Of a DNA stretch of 64,000 nt, positions 37,852-47,638 are shown in pieces. The notes below the pieces were generated by a model. That model saw only the letters and a program-made list of their open reading frames with translations, searched no databases and was not told the origin of the DNA. Both the position numbers and the translations under genes were made by a program. The first letter of the stretch is position 1. Each line of letters opens with the position of its first letter. The stretch spans positions 3,782,001 through 3,846,000 of the forward strand of contig NZ_CP040428.1 in the NCBI RefSeq assembly GCF_005671395.1, in the 5' to 3' direction. This DNA comes from Jejubacter calystegiae (GTDB lineage Bacteria; Pseudomonadota; Gammaproteobacteria; Enterobacterales; Enterobacteriaceae).

Positions 37852-40800
37852 TTATCTATGAAATGTTCCGGCAGTTGTTACTGCACAGTTTTTACACGGT
37901 TTTTTCGTTTTCCCCGTTCTGGTTTCAACAGAGTGAACGTCCATGTCTTGCATCCTTGCGCCACGCTCCGATAATGCTTTGTTAAGCGCATCAGGCTCTC
38001 CGCAATGATTTACGGGCCGTCCATTTGGTATTAGCGAATCTTTGGGCATGGCATCCAGTAATACAGGGTTGGAAATATCAGGCCGGACACCGGATTCACC
38101 AAAGAAAATTCTCCCGGTACGCCGGTCAACCACAGCCGTTACCACAACAGGAATACTTTTTTCGCTTCTCTTTTTCTGCCTTAACTCTGTCATTAGCTTT
38201 CTTGCATATTCTTTCGCATGCGTTTTCGCGGAAGGAACGCCGTCTAAACCAAAGGGGTCAATATAACTTAATGCATTAACGCCATACTGATAGGTGTTTA
38301 TTCCACCCAACAGCCCGATGGGATCCTGACTAATATAATTGCCAGTCTGCGGGCAGTAATAGCGGTAGCGATTATAGTGCAGCCCGGTTTCGGCATCGAA
38401 GTACTGGCCCTGAAAGCGTAGCGGATTGTCGATCTGACTGGCGTAAACCTCTCCCGGCTCGCCCCAAACCCCACAGCGTTGCGACCAGACGATTTCGCCA
38501 TTGCCTGCGGTCAGCCTCAGCGGCATGCCGTTCGGGTCACAGTGATAGTGATAGCTGTTGCGCTCGCCTTCCTGCTGGGTTAGCAGTGCAAACGGATAGA
38601 AACTGCCCGGGTAGTAGACATATTCCCGTAGATTGTTAAAGAGCGCCGCCTGGGCCTTCTGGCGTTTCAGACGACCTGCGACATCATACAGCGCCAGCGG
38701 TTGCAGCGGTGGGCCGCCCGGTGCGCTGACTTCCGCCTGTAATGCATCCCCCTGCCAGTAAAACCAGCGGGTTTCCTGGGCCGTTTGCTTGCACACCCGC
38801 CGCCCCAGGCCATCGTAAGCATAGTGCGTGACGTTGTCACCTTGACGTACGGCAATCAGTTGCTGGCTTTCGTCCCAGATAAACTCCTGGCGACTGCCGT
38901 CAGTATATCGGCGCTGACGTAAATTACCTGCTCTGTCAAAGAGATAGTGCGTATCGTTATAATCTCCTTCGCGATACCAGTCTTCCGGCGATGCATGGAC
39001 TTTGTGCGTCAGCCGGTTGCCGGTTGCATCCTGGATAAAGCGATGGATATGCACCTGTGGATCGGTATGGGCCAGCAGCCGCCCGACCGCATCATAGTGA
39101 TAGCCATCGTCCCCCCACTGGCTATCGCTGCGCCGGGTCATATTGCCCTGTCGGTCGTAGCGATAGCCGGTTGAAAACAGCGGTAATTCACCCTGTAGCG
39201 TTTGCCATGCGGTCAGCCGACCGTCACTGTCGTACTCTATCTGGCGCGCCACTTCGGCGCTCAACTGCTCTTTATTCAGTCTGCCCGCATGGTCATAAGT
39301 CAGCGTTACCGGTGAGTCATCATTGAGGGTAATCGAAGAGAGTTGCCCGGCATCATTCCAGCCAAACGCCACCCGATGCCCGGCGTCGCTTTCCCGCAGA
39401 ACGGGCTGTCCGTTACCGTTATAGTGATGCCTTATTATAAAACCATCCTGCTCTTCGGTGACTATCCGGCCTGCGGCATCGTAACGCCATGCCAGTTGAC
39501 GCCAGCCGTTATCGCAGCCGGTCATCTGACCGCTGGGATCGTAGCGATATTGGGTTAACAGCCGGTCGCCGCTGCGTTTCTCTTTCAGCCGACCGGCACG
39601 GTCATAACCATAATCGAGTGAGTGGCCTAACGGGTCGGTGCGGCGCAGCAAATGTTGGGTGGAATCCCACTGATAGCGGGTTGTCTGCCCCCAGTAATCC
39701 ACCTCTTCGGTGACTCGCCCTAAGGCATCGCGCCGCAATTGCCAGCTCTGGTCCAGGGCATTGACCACCGCCGTTAGCTGGTCTTCGCTGTCATAGTGAT
39801 AAGCCACGCGCTCGCCGTCCGCCGTCAGGCATTCGGTAACCATCCCGGTCCCGTTGTAACGCAGCCGGGTCTGATTTCCCTCTTCATCCTGATAGCACAG
39901 AGGTTGGTCTTCACGGTCATATTCTATGGTTACCCGCTCTCCACCCGGCGAAAGCATCTGAGTCAGCCTGTCTTTGGCGTCATACTCATAGCGGGTCTTT
40001 TGACCAGCGCCATCTCTTTTCAGACGCAAATTACCGCGCAGGTCGTGGCATAACTGGCACTGGGGTCCCTGACTACTGACTATACGTGCCGGAAAGCCAT
40101 AGCGATCGTACTCCAGCGTGGTTCGCTCGCCGTCCGCGGACAGTAGTTCGACCATCTGGCCTTCTTCGTTATAGCGATAGCGTCTGGCAGCGCCAGTGGG
40201 ATCGCGGGTTAACAGCAGGTTGCCGCGTGGATCGTAAGCCATTTCCCAGGTGGCACCATTCTCGTCTATCAGAGTCTCCTGGAGCGCCAGGTCGTTATAG
40301 ATCAGGCTCAGGCGATGACCATCGGGCAGGATCTCTTCCCCGATTAACCCCAGTTCGTTATAACGCCACTGATGCCGTCTGCCGTCGGGATGCGTGACGC
40401 TGAGCGGGCGGCCCAGTTCATCATAGGTAAAGACCGTGTTACCCCCCAGCGGATCAATTTCGCTGACTGGTAAACCGCTGCTGTCAAAGCGGATATGACT
40501 GATATGGCCGAATGAGTCGGTCACTTCCACTTCGTTTAACAGATCGTGGTATACGAAGTGATAGTCATACAGCCCGCCATCACCCCAGGCGTGAATCACC
40601 CGCCAGTCGTGGTCCCAGGCGTAGTGGAAAGCCTGGCCGTTGCGATCTTCGTGGCGGATCATGCGTCGCTGTTGGTAGTCGAAGCGCCGGACGGCGCCCA
40701 GGGCATCAATTTCCGCCGCCAGTTGATGGTCTGCGTCGTACTCATAGCGGGTGAGCGGCGAATAAGCGTCGTTGTCGGTGTCGTACAGCCGCATGGCCTC

Positions 40801-41946
40801 AATCCGCTGACGCCGGGTGGTGATATGAATCTCACGGCCGGTCTTACCCGTAGCGACATACTCCACCAGTCGGACTAACTGCCCCTGCCTGCGCACGAAC
40901 TGCCAGCGGTTACCGTTGCGATCCGCCAGCGCGGCCAGCGGCATGCTGACAGCATCGTCAAAGTGATACCGCTGGCCGTCGTTATCTTCATAGATCCAGC
41001 GCCGCTGTTGTTCGTCCTGTTCCCACCACAGGCGTCCGCCGTCCGGCAGGCCCGGCGTGGCATGCTGGCGGCCCGGCTGTTCTGGGATCTGTGCAAAAAG
41101 GGTCATCCCTCCCGGGCGGGTAAGCAACAGGCTGTCATTTCCATTACGCGCTAGGTGGATATCGGCGGGCGTTGACCAGCCGTAGCCGCAATATCCTGCC
41201 TCATCAACATCCGCCGAGGAGTAGCAGCGCACCCAATCCAACGTCAGTCGCCCCGGCAACAGGAAGTCCCGATGTTCCAGCGCCACGCTGCCATCCCGAA
41301 TATCTACCGGCTCGGCCCGCAGTACTTTGCATTTCAAAAAACCGGGATCCATATTCTTAAACAGCTTGCGACGAAAGGCCTGAAACTGTTCCATAAATTT
41401 GCGATAGCGCGGCGTTTTTTTAAATTTTTTCAGCCCCTTACCCAGACCGGCTAACCCCGCGCGCATCATCAGCGCCACCACATTAATGGTGGAAGGCCCA
41501 CCGACGATCACCTTATTCGGCAGCGCCAGATTGGTGGTTAGCGGCATGGTTAGCGATAGCGGTTTCGGTTTGCTGAGTCTCTTTGGCCGCAACGGCGGTA
41601 TCATGCCGACAAAATTGCAGCTCAGCACCGGCATCGTGATGCGCGCAAAAGGTTCGCCGTCGGCCCGCACCGTCTGGCTTCCCATAAACAGTTCATCGTC
41701 CAGCTGCGGCCCGCCAGGTAAACGCAGTGGCGGCAGCCACGGGCCGCCGACGGGAATATGCACCGCCAGTCCGCCGGTGCCCGCACTGGCGCGTTTAATA
41801 CCGTTGACGTTAACCGTGGTGCCCAGCACCGGCAGATAATCAAAAACGTCAAATACCAGCGCGATATGCGGTGTCGGCAATGGCCCAACCGGATAGGTGT
41901 GAATGTCTATCCCAAGCTGGGGATCAAAGTGCGAGCTTGAGTGCAT
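37852..41946 (-). CDS. Rhs polymorphic toxin: PAAR-like N-terminus, YD-repeat shell, deaminase-type tip
   Basis: 1364 residues. The N-terminus (about 1-160) has PAAR-like features (VFDVFDYLPVLGTTVNVNGI, PVLSCNFVGM) expected to sit on the VgrG spike. Residues of about 210-1200 are RHS/YD repeats (xxRYxYDxxGRL) that form a cocoon. The core ends in NYISQDPIGLLGGINTYQYG and SYIDPFGL, the self-cleavage junction. The 130-residue tip (1235-1364) contains NHCGEPDAL (Glu1317) and PCKNC (Cys1351, Cys1354), the zinc-binding arrangement of YwqJ-like nucleic acid or nucleotide deaminases. GAGG precedes the ATG at 41946. The tip and downstream immunity gene are AT-rich. It is probably delivered by type VI secretion. 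Confidence 0.88.
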   Translation of the reverse strand: MHSSSHFDPQLGIDIHTYPVGPLPTPHIALVFDVFDYLPVLGTTVNVNGIKRASAGTGGLAVHIPVGGPWLPPLRLPGGPQLDDELFMGSQTVRADGEPFARITMPVLSCNFVGMIPPLRPKRLSKPKPLSLTMPLTTNLALPNKVIVGGPSTINVVALMMRAGLAGLGKGLKKFKKTPRYRKFMEQFQAFRRKLFKNMDPGFLKCKVLRAEPVDIRDGSVALEHRDFLLPGRLTLDWVRCYSSADVDEAGYCGYGWSTPADIHLARNGNDSLLLTRPGGMTLFAQIPEQPGRQHATPGLPDGGRLWWEQDEQQRRWIYEDNDGQRYHFDDAVSMPLAALADRNGNRWQFVRRQGQLVRLVEYVATGKTGREIHITTRRQRIEAMRLYDTDNDAYSPLTRYEYDADHQLAAEIDALGAVRRFDYQQRRMIRHEDRNGQAFHYAWDHDWRVIHAWGDGGLYDYHFVYHDLLNEVEVTDSFGHISHIRFDSSGLPVSEIDPLGGNTVFTYDELGRPLSVTHPDGRRHQWRYNELGLIGEEILPDGHRLSLIYNDLALQETLIDENGATWEMAYDPRGNLLLTRDPTGAARRYRYNEEGQMVELLSADGERTTLEYDRYGFPARIVSSQGPQCQLCHDLRGNLRLKRDGAGQKTRYEYDAKDRLTQMLSPGGERVTIEYDREDQPLCYQDEEGNQTRLRYNGTGMVTECLTADGERVAYHYDSEDQLTAVVNALDQSWQLRRDALGRVTEEVDYWGQTTRYQWDSTQHLLRRTDPLGHSLDYGYDRAGRLKEKRSGDRLLTQYRYDPSGQMTGCDNGWRQLAWRYDAAGRIVTEEQDGFIIRHHYNGNGQPVLRESDAGHRVAFGWNDAGQLSSITLNDDSPVTLTYDHAGRLNKEQLSAEVARQIEYDSDGRLTAWQTLQGELPLFSTGYRYDRQGNMTRRSDSQWGDDGYHYDAVGRLLAHTDPQVHIHRFIQDATGNRLTHKVHASPEDWYREGDYNDTHYLFDRAGNLRQRRYTDGSRQEFIWDESQQLIAVRQGDNVTHYAYDGLGRRVCKQTAQETRWFYWQGDALQAEVSAPGGPPLQPLALYDVAGRLKRQKAQAALFNNLREYVYYPGSFYPFALLTQQEGERNSYHYHCDPNGMPLRLTAGNGEIVWSQRCGVWGEPGEVYASQIDNPLRFQGQYFDAETGLHYNRYRYYCPQTGNYISQDPIGLLGGINTYQYGVNALSYIDPFGLDGVPSAKTHAKEYARKLMTELRQKKRSEKSIPVVVTAVVDRRTGRIFFGESGVRPDISNPVLLDAMPKDSLIPNGRPVNHCGEPDALNKALSERGARMQDMDVHSVETRTGKTKKPCKNCAVTTAGTFHR

Positions 41947-41970
41947 AAGTCAGCCTCTGACGCTTTCCGG

Positions 41971-42096
41971 TCAAAACATCGCGCGCAGCAGGGCTTGCAG
42001 GAAGTTGCGCGCCTCGCTGGCCATCTCGTTGTCTGACAGGCTAACAAAGCCGATCGCCAGTAGTACGATCGCCACGATTATCACCACCTTTTTCAT
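41971..42096 (-). CDS. 41-residue single-helix membrane protein between TPR gene and rhs
   Basis: Starts MKKVVIIVAIVLLAIGFVSL, one hydrophobic helix (residues 4-20), then a short charged tail SDNEMASEARNFLQALLRAMF. AAGGACC stands upstream of the ATG at 42096, and the last 56 bases of the TPR gene overlap it in another frame. It ends 24 bases before rhs, so it is inside the vgrG-rhs operon. A single-span inner-membrane peptide here might help effector handling or act as an accessory immunity factor; this is speculation. Its coding status is supported by the ribosome site, its initiating codons and its tight placement. Confidence 0.6.
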   Translation of the reverse strand: MKKVVIIVAIVLLAIGFVSLSDNEMASEARNFLQALLRAMF

Positions 42097-43669
42097 GCCG
42101 GGTCCTTGAGTCTGTTTGTTGGATAAATTCGCCCGCCGCGTCGTCCGGCTGGGCCATGGATTGCGGCATCTGCTGCCACTGCCCCGGCGGAGCATCGAAC
42201 GGATGAGCGATGTCCGGCAGGCCATTCCAGTGGGGATGTAAATACTGGCGGCCAATGGCGACTATCTGGCGGAACGCCGGACAGCCATCAACAATTAACT
42301 GTTCGCGCTGGGTTCTGGCCCGCAGAAAGCTAAGCTCCAGGCTCTGCTGTAACCGGCATTCCACCTGCCTGACCACCGCAGGCGTCGCGGCGTGCCGTGC
42401 TACGGTGTTTTCAGCGTCAGCAATAAAGCGGTTCTTACGCTGCTGGTACGACTCTGCGCAGCGCTCCAGCGCCTGGGCGCGTCTGCTGTCCTGAAGATGT
42501 AGCAGATCCGAAAGCGCCAGCGGTAGCGTGGTTTGTGCCCGCTCCCCGGCCGACAGCGGGCGCGCGGCATCAATCGCCCGGGCATAATCGCTCATGGCCG
42601 CGATACCATCGCCACCCAGCACCAGGCAGCGTCCCGCCATCCGCCACCCCTCTATTTCCAGCACCCGATTTTCCGCCCGTTGGGCCAGCACGGCAGCCGC
42701 CCGGTATGCTTCGGCGGCCCGCCGGTATTCTCCGGCGCTAAACCACGCGCCGCCTTCGCCAAACGCGCTTTGCATTTGTAGCGCGGCCCGCAGCGGTTGA
42801 GCGCCGACAAACTGCGCTGTATGGCGAGCCTGATGATATGCCTCAACCGCCTTGTGGGGCGCGTTCCCCTTTAGCCAGGCGCCGCCGATCATGTTGTGCA
42901 TCACCACCTGCTGTTCCGACCACCCCTTTTGATGCGCGATGGCCAGCGCCAGACCGGCCCGGGCTTCCACCTGCTGCGGTGTTCCCCGCTCCAGCAGCAG
43001 CATGGCATCGGCCATAAACTGCCGACAGCGCAGCCGATCGCTATCGCTATCACTTAGCTGGCTGGCGGTTTGCTGCATCAGCTTCATACCGTCGATATCC
43101 GGCGTTAACAGCCGCACCCGCCGGGGAAAGGCCTGCTGTAGCGCCTGCCAGGTGGGCTGTTCCAGGGTATCGATAAGCATCATCCGCACGTCGGGGGCTA
43201 TCTGTTCCACGCTCTGAGTCAGCCAGCGCATTAGCGCCGCGTCATCGCTGACCGATTCCGGCGTCAGTACCGTCACCACATAGCGCAACCGATCCTGGTG
43301 CTCTTTTGCAAAGTTACCGAGCAGCGCCTGCCACTGCGCCGCGCTGTAACACGGCAACAGAGGCTCGAAATCCCAGCCCTGCTCGCCTTCGCTGGCTTCA
43401 TAACGTTCGATAAACTCATCCGCCAGTTCATGGCTGTAGCCGTAGCCGGTGTCGAACGGCGCCATCAGGCCAATAAACAGATCCGGCGCGCTGTAATCCC
43501 CCGGCGGCTGCTGTTGCAGGGCGATAAATGCCTGCACCAGGCTTTCGGCATTCGCCTTTACCCGCCAGATAAACAGGCGCGCCTGCGGATCCTCGCTGGC
43601 TTCCAGCCACAGCAGCTCCAGTTGCGCCATTAGCTGTTCGGTGGGGTTTCTCGCGTGACTTTGCATCAT
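42041..43669 (-). CDS. TPR-type protein between vgrG and rhs, candidate effector adaptor
   Basis: 542 residues, not assigned to a named family. The first 200 residues are an acidic alpha/beta region (LELLWLEASEDPQARLFIW...LTPDIDGMKLM). From about 215 to 400 there are helical repeats of TPR character (ARAGLALAIAHQKGW, AVEAYHQARHTAQFVG, AAEAYRAAAVLAQRAE, AMSDYARAIDAARPL). The C-terminus is glutamine- and proline-rich. It is not DUF4123 and not the short EagR/DUF1795 chaperone. It lies 9 bases after vgrG and overlaps the small membrane gene, so it belongs to the secretion module. I infer a role in loading Rhs onto VgrG, by position only. Confidence 0.7.
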   Translation of the reverse strand: MMQSHARNPTEQLMAQLELLWLEASEDPQARLFIWRVKANAESLVQAFIALQQQPPGDYSAPDLFIGLMAPFDTGYGYSHELADEFIERYEASEGEQGWDFEPLLPCYSAAQWQALLGNFAKEHQDRLRYVVTVLTPESVSDDAALMRWLTQSVEQIAPDVRMMLIDTLEQPTWQALQQAFPRRVRLLTPDIDGMKLMQQTASQLSDSDSDRLRCRQFMADAMLLLERGTPQQVEARAGLALAIAHQKGWSEQQVVMHNMIGGAWLKGNAPHKAVEAYHQARHTAQFVGAQPLRAALQMQSAFGEGGAWFSAGEYRRAAEAYRAAAVLAQRAENRVLEIEGWRMAGRCLVLGGDGIAAMSDYARAIDAARPLSAGERAQTTLPLALSDLLHLQDSRRAQALERCAESYQQRKNRFIADAENTVARHAATPAVVRQVECRLQQSLELSFLRARTQREQLIVDGCPAFRQIVAIGRQYLHPHWNGLPDIAHPFDAPPGQWQQMPQSMAQPDDAAGEFIQQTDSRTRHEKGGDNRGDRTTGDRLC

Positions 43670-43678
43670 CGGCTTCCG

Positions 43679-45874
43679 TCAGGCGTTAAGTTCGATTTTG
43701 CTGCCATTGACCATGACACCGTCGGCGTTGATGGTAATACTGGCGCCGCCTGCGACAATTTCGATGCTGCCGGGCGATAGCATGATGCCCGTGGATTCCC
43801 CCACGCTAATCTGGAATCTCTGCGATGCGCCGTCGCTCACCGTGCCGTCGGTATAGCGGGTATCGCCGCCGTTGATCACGATAGAGCGCCCTGCGCCAAT
43901 ACTGACTTCCTGCTTTTTGGTAATGATTTTGTTTTCATTACCGCCAATGGAGGCTTCGCGATTGCCGTTGACGCCCAGCGTTTGATGACCGGTCACCTGA
44001 ACGCTGCGATTTTTGGCGATACTGACCTTCTCATTGCCGTTTACAGTGCGGGATCGCTCCTGGCTTACCGTCATGGTCTGATTGCCTTTCACCGTGGCGT
44101 CGTGATTGCCCGTGATGCTCTCGCTGCGGTTTTGCTGCACCGTCAGGGTTTCATTGCCCTCAATGGTGTCGCTGCGGTTCTGTTTGATGGTGGTGGTTTC
44201 GTTACCGCTGATGGTTTTGGTGCGATTTTGTCCAACGGCTACCGTTTCATTGCCATCAACGTTTTTGGTCCGGTTCTGTTTAATGTGGCTGGTTTCATCG
44301 GCACCGACGGTTTTGGTGCGATTGGTCCCGACAGTATGACTTTCCTCCATTTTAACGTTGGTATCCATATTGCGTTCGGCCTGAATCCACACCTGTTCGG
44401 CACCGGCCTTGTCTTCCAAACGCAGGGCGTTGGCATTTTCCGCCGAACCATCTTTGGTGCGGCTCATAAAGCCCATTTGCGTTGCCGCTGCCGGTAGCGC
44501 CCAGGGCGGCATACTGGCTTCGTTGTAGACCCGGCCAATCACCAGCGGCCTGTCAGGATCGCCATTGATAAAGTCGATCACCACTTCGTCGTTAACCCGG
44601 GGAATTTGCACCCCGCCAAAGCCCTGACCGGCCCAGGCGCTGGAGACCCGCACCCAGCAGGAGCTGGTATCGTCCCCCGCCGCCAGGCGATCCCAATGGA
44701 ATTTCACTTTGATGCGGCCATATTTATCGGTCCAGATGGATTCGCCTTTCGGCCCGACTACTCTGGCGGTTTGCGGCCCGTAAGTCTTCGGCCACTCGGC
44801 TTCCTGCCGGGGGCGAAAGACGATATCCGCCGGTATGACATTGAAGTCGATACGCTGCTCGCTGGCTTCGCCGCCGCTGGCATATGGGTTATCGCGCAGC
44901 CGATATTCCGCCCGGGTGACCAGGTATTCTTCGCTGTCACGGGTCGAAGGCGCGTTATGCAGGCTGAAGGTGTGGCCCGGCGCTATCCCTAAGGCTGTGC
45001 CGGTGGCGCTAATCTGCTGATGTTCCGCCTGCCAGGCCTCCTGGCGGATGCGGGCATAAAACTCTCCATGCTGATGGTCGACAAAGCGTCCTGGCCAGTC
45101 GTAGACGTCTATCTGCCCCGGTTTCGGCGACGCCGGATTCTGCCGGGCCTGAAACAGCCAGGCATTGGGCTTGCGAAAGTCATAATCATCAAGGCTGTAA
45201 ATACCCGGCGTCACTACATCGTTCACCGCCCACTGGCTGACCCCCTCTTCCCGGGTCGTGCCGCCGGATGCCGTTACGTGATACGGGATGCTCTCATAAC
45301 CTTTGAACGGTTGGTGAGACTGTGGTGCATCCATCAACACCAGGGTATGTTTGCCCATTTCGTGGCGGAAAAAGTAGTAGATGCCTTCCAGCTCCATCAG
45401 GCGGCTGATGTAGTTGTAGCTACTTTCCTGATACTGCACGCAGTATTCCCACTGACGATAACTGCCAGTCAGGCGGTCTTCACACTGCACGTTCTGTTCC
45501 GCCAGCAGTGTTTTGACGATTTGCGGCACCGTCTGCTGCTGAAAGATGCGCAGATTGCGATCGCGCATCATCGGCCAGAGATCCGGTTCCAGACGCAGCT
45601 GATAGAGCGCATAGCGGGTGCCGTCGATCTCTTCGTTACGCAGCGCCGCTTCGGTCACTTTGCCATTCAGATAGCGAGGCGTAAGCAGATTCTGGGTGGG
45701 GATCGCCAGGGTGACGGACTGACCCAGCAGAGCTCGCCTGTCGAGGTGGAAATTCTGGCTCAGTAGCGCCACCTGAAAGGCGAATGGCCGGGAAAGTTGT
45801 TCACTGCCCTGCAGTGACAAAAACTTCAGCTCGTCAGGGCCGAGAGGCGTATGTGCGGTAATTCTGTCCAGCAT
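43679..45874 (-). CDS. vgrG: Type VI secretion spike protein VgrG
   Basis: 731 residues. The gp27-like part covers residues 1-380 (MLDRITAHTPLGPDELKFLS, VQYQESSYNYISRLMELEGI). The gp5-like OB domain follows with VVGPKGESIWTDKYGRIKVK, WVRVSSAWAGQGFGG and PRVNDEVVIDFINGDPDRPLV. From about 500 to 640 there are roughly sixteen octapeptide repeats (NRTKTVxGNETxTI pattern), the three-stranded beta-helix spike. There is no C-terminal effector domain. GGGGG stands six bases before the ATG at 45874, preferred over 45880. It is the first gene of a five-gene module ending in the Rhs immunity gene. No other T6SS structural genes are in the window, so it is an orphan vgrG. Confidence 0.93.
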   Translation of the reverse strand: MLDRITAHTPLGPDELKFLSLQGSEQLSRPFAFQVALLSQNFHLDRRALLGQSVTLAIPTQNLLTPRYLNGKVTEAALRNEEIDGTRYALYQLRLEPDLWPMMRDRNLRIFQQQTVPQIVKTLLAEQNVQCEDRLTGSYRQWEYCVQYQESSYNYISRLMELEGIYYFFRHEMGKHTLVLMDAPQSHQPFKGYESIPYHVTASGGTTREEGVSQWAVNDVVTPGIYSLDDYDFRKPNAWLFQARQNPASPKPGQIDVYDWPGRFVDHQHGEFYARIRQEAWQAEHQQISATGTALGIAPGHTFSLHNAPSTRDSEEYLVTRAEYRLRDNPYASGGEASEQRIDFNVIPADIVFRPRQEAEWPKTYGPQTARVVGPKGESIWTDKYGRIKVKFHWDRLAAGDDTSSCWVRVSSAWAGQGFGGVQIPRVNDEVVIDFINGDPDRPLVIGRVYNEASMPPWALPAAATQMGFMSRTKDGSAENANALRLEDKAGAEQVWIQAERNMDTNVKMEESHTVGTNRTKTVGADETSHIKQNRTKNVDGNETVAVGQNRTKTISGNETTTIKQNRSDTIEGNETLTVQQNRSESITGNHDATVKGNQTMTVSQERSRTVNGNEKVSIAKNRSVQVTGHQTLGVNGNREASIGGNENKIITKKQEVSIGAGRSIVINGGDTRYTDGTVSDGASQRFQISVGESTGIMLSPGSIEIVAGGASITINADGVMVNGSKIELNA

Positions 45875-46038
45875 AAACATCCCCCGTGCGTAGAGACATC
45901 AGATTAAAGAAGAAAGTCGCATCTGAAGTCTGGCACAAGATGTCACACGGATTGGTTTATTCAGAAATTACCTCAGCGTATGCACTGAAATTTGGTGCTG
46001 GCGCACGCTTCTGGCGCCAGCACCGCTAAGACGGGAAA

Positions 46039-47355
46039 CTAGCCGAACACGCCGTGCAGCAAAATAGCGCCGATAAACAGCGGTGCGATAAAGCGCCAGG
46101 TGAGCTTCAGGCAGCCGCGCCAGAATGGCGAAAGATCGCCGGGCATCAGCGCAGCGCTCTTCTTCGACCAGCCAAACCACAGACTGATGGCGATACCGAA
46201 CAGCGGCATCATCAGGTTCGAGGTCAGATAGTCCAGAATATCGAACAGGGTCTTATTAAACAGCGTCCAGTCTTTGAGAATACCGAACGACAGGGTAATC
46301 GGAATACCTGCCAGCATGACGCTGGCGGTAGTCAGCAGCGCGCTGTTACGCCGTGACCAGCCAAAACGCTGTTGCAGGAAGGTGACGATATGTTCCAGCA
46401 GCGAGATTGAGGACGACAGCGCCGCTACCAGCAGCAGCAGGAAGAACATCACCGCCCAGATAATGCCGCCCGGCAGCCAGTTAAAAAACACCGGCATAGT
46501 CATAAAGGTCAGGCCCGGGCCGGAATCCATCCCCAGCCCTGAAGCGCTCAGCGCCGGGAAGATCATCAGCCCCGCCAGGACGCAGACGATACAGGAGAGG
46601 ATCACCACCCACAGTCCGGAACGGGCGACGCCGCGGTTATCCGGCAGATAGGCTCCATAAGTAACATGCACCCCCAGCCCCACCGACAGCGAAAAGAAGG
46701 CCAGCCCCAGCGCATCCAGCACGCTACCTGCGGTGACATGCGAAAAATCCGGGTTCAGGAAAGTATGCAGACCGGCCGAGGCGCCGGGCAACGACATACC
46801 GGTGACGATCAGCACCAGCATAATCAGAAACAGCAGCGGCATCATGATTTTGCTGCCCTTCTCCAGCCCGCTCTGCACGCCGCCCAGCACCACAAAACAG
46901 GTCAGGCCGCTGAACAGCAGATGGGTCAACACTGGCCAGACCGGATGGCTGATGTAGTCGTTAAACAACTGACCCAGTTGTTGGGTGCTGCCGGTGCTGA
47001 GTTTCCCCGCAGCCGCCAGTCCGGTGTAGCCGATGGTCCAGCCCCCCACCACGCTGTAGAAGCTGAAGATAAACCAGCCGGTCAGTACCCCCATGCCACC
47101 CAGCCAGCGCCAGCGTGGTCCTGCAGCCTTCTTAAAAGCGTTCACCACGCCGGAGTGGGTTGCGGCTCCCAGCAGAATCTCGGCCAGCAGTATCGCCAGG
47201 CCCAGCGTAAAGCTGAAAAACAGGAACATCAGCACAAAGGCGCCACCGCCGTTGGTGGCCGTGACATAGGGGAATTTCCAGATGGCGCCAATGCCGATGG
47301 CGGATCCCGCGGCGGCAAGGACATGCCCGAGACGGGATGACCACTGTTGACTCAT
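46039..47355 (-). CDS. Neurotransmitter:sodium symporter (NSS/SNF) family transporter
   Basis: 438 residues, about 11-12 membrane segments, typical bacterial NSS length. The LeuT-like first helix with its unwound region is GHVLAAAGSAIGIGAIWKFPYVTATNGGGAF, where the Na+ and amino-acid sites lie. Members import amino acids such as tryptophan, tyrosine or methionine with sodium. The ATG at 47355 follows GGAGCGTAATTC. It stands alone between vgrG and the second effector/immunity pair, and its function has no evident link to secretion. Substrate is not predictable. Confidence 0.87.
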   Translation of the reverse strand: MSQQWSSRLGHVLAAAGSAIGIGAIWKFPYVTATNGGGAFVLMFLFFSFTLGLAILLAEILLGAATHSGVVNAFKKAAGPRWRWLGGMGVLTGWFIFSFYSVVGGWTIGYTGLAAAGKLSTGSTQQLGQLFNDYISHPVWPVLTHLLFSGLTCFVVLGGVQSGLEKGSKIMMPLLFLIMLVLIVTGMSLPGASAGLHTFLNPDFSHVTAGSVLDALGLAFFSLSVGLGVHVTYGAYLPDNRGVARSGLWVVILSCIVCVLAGLMIFPALSASGLGMDSGPGLTFMTMPVFFNWLPGGIIWAVMFFLLLLVAALSSSISLLEHIVTFLQQRFGWSRRNSALLTTASVMLAGIPITLSFGILKDWTLFNKTLFDILDYLTSNLMMPLFGIAISLWFGWSKKSAALMPGDLSPFWRGCLKLTWRFIAPLFIGAILLHGVFG

Positions 47356-47638
47356 GAATTACGCTCCAGGGGTAGCGGTGACAGACCGACGATTTCCATT
47401 CATCAGGCGCCAAAATAGAATAAAAAATAGCAAATCCGCCTCTTTTCCGCTGGCAGATAGTGAACTGAGGCTGAAGAATAGGGAAATATGCTGTGGGAGG
47501 CAAGGTGAGCGCGGGATGATACCTATGGGAACGAAGAGTCACGCTAAGAGATTGTGGTAAGCCAAGGCAAGCAAAAAGATCCTTATTAGATCCTTTTGCC
47601 TCTAAAAGCCTGAGCTGTTTTATGACCCTGAATTGGGG

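Noticed and set aside
44000..44380. Regularly spaced short DNA repeats in vgrG resembling a CRISPR array
   Set aside because: The repeats are coding, diverged, and translate to octapeptide beta-helix repeats. No leader or cas genes are present.
47573..47600. Terminator behind the immunity gene
   Set aside because: The two AGATCCTT segments are direct, not inverted, repeats and do not form a stem.
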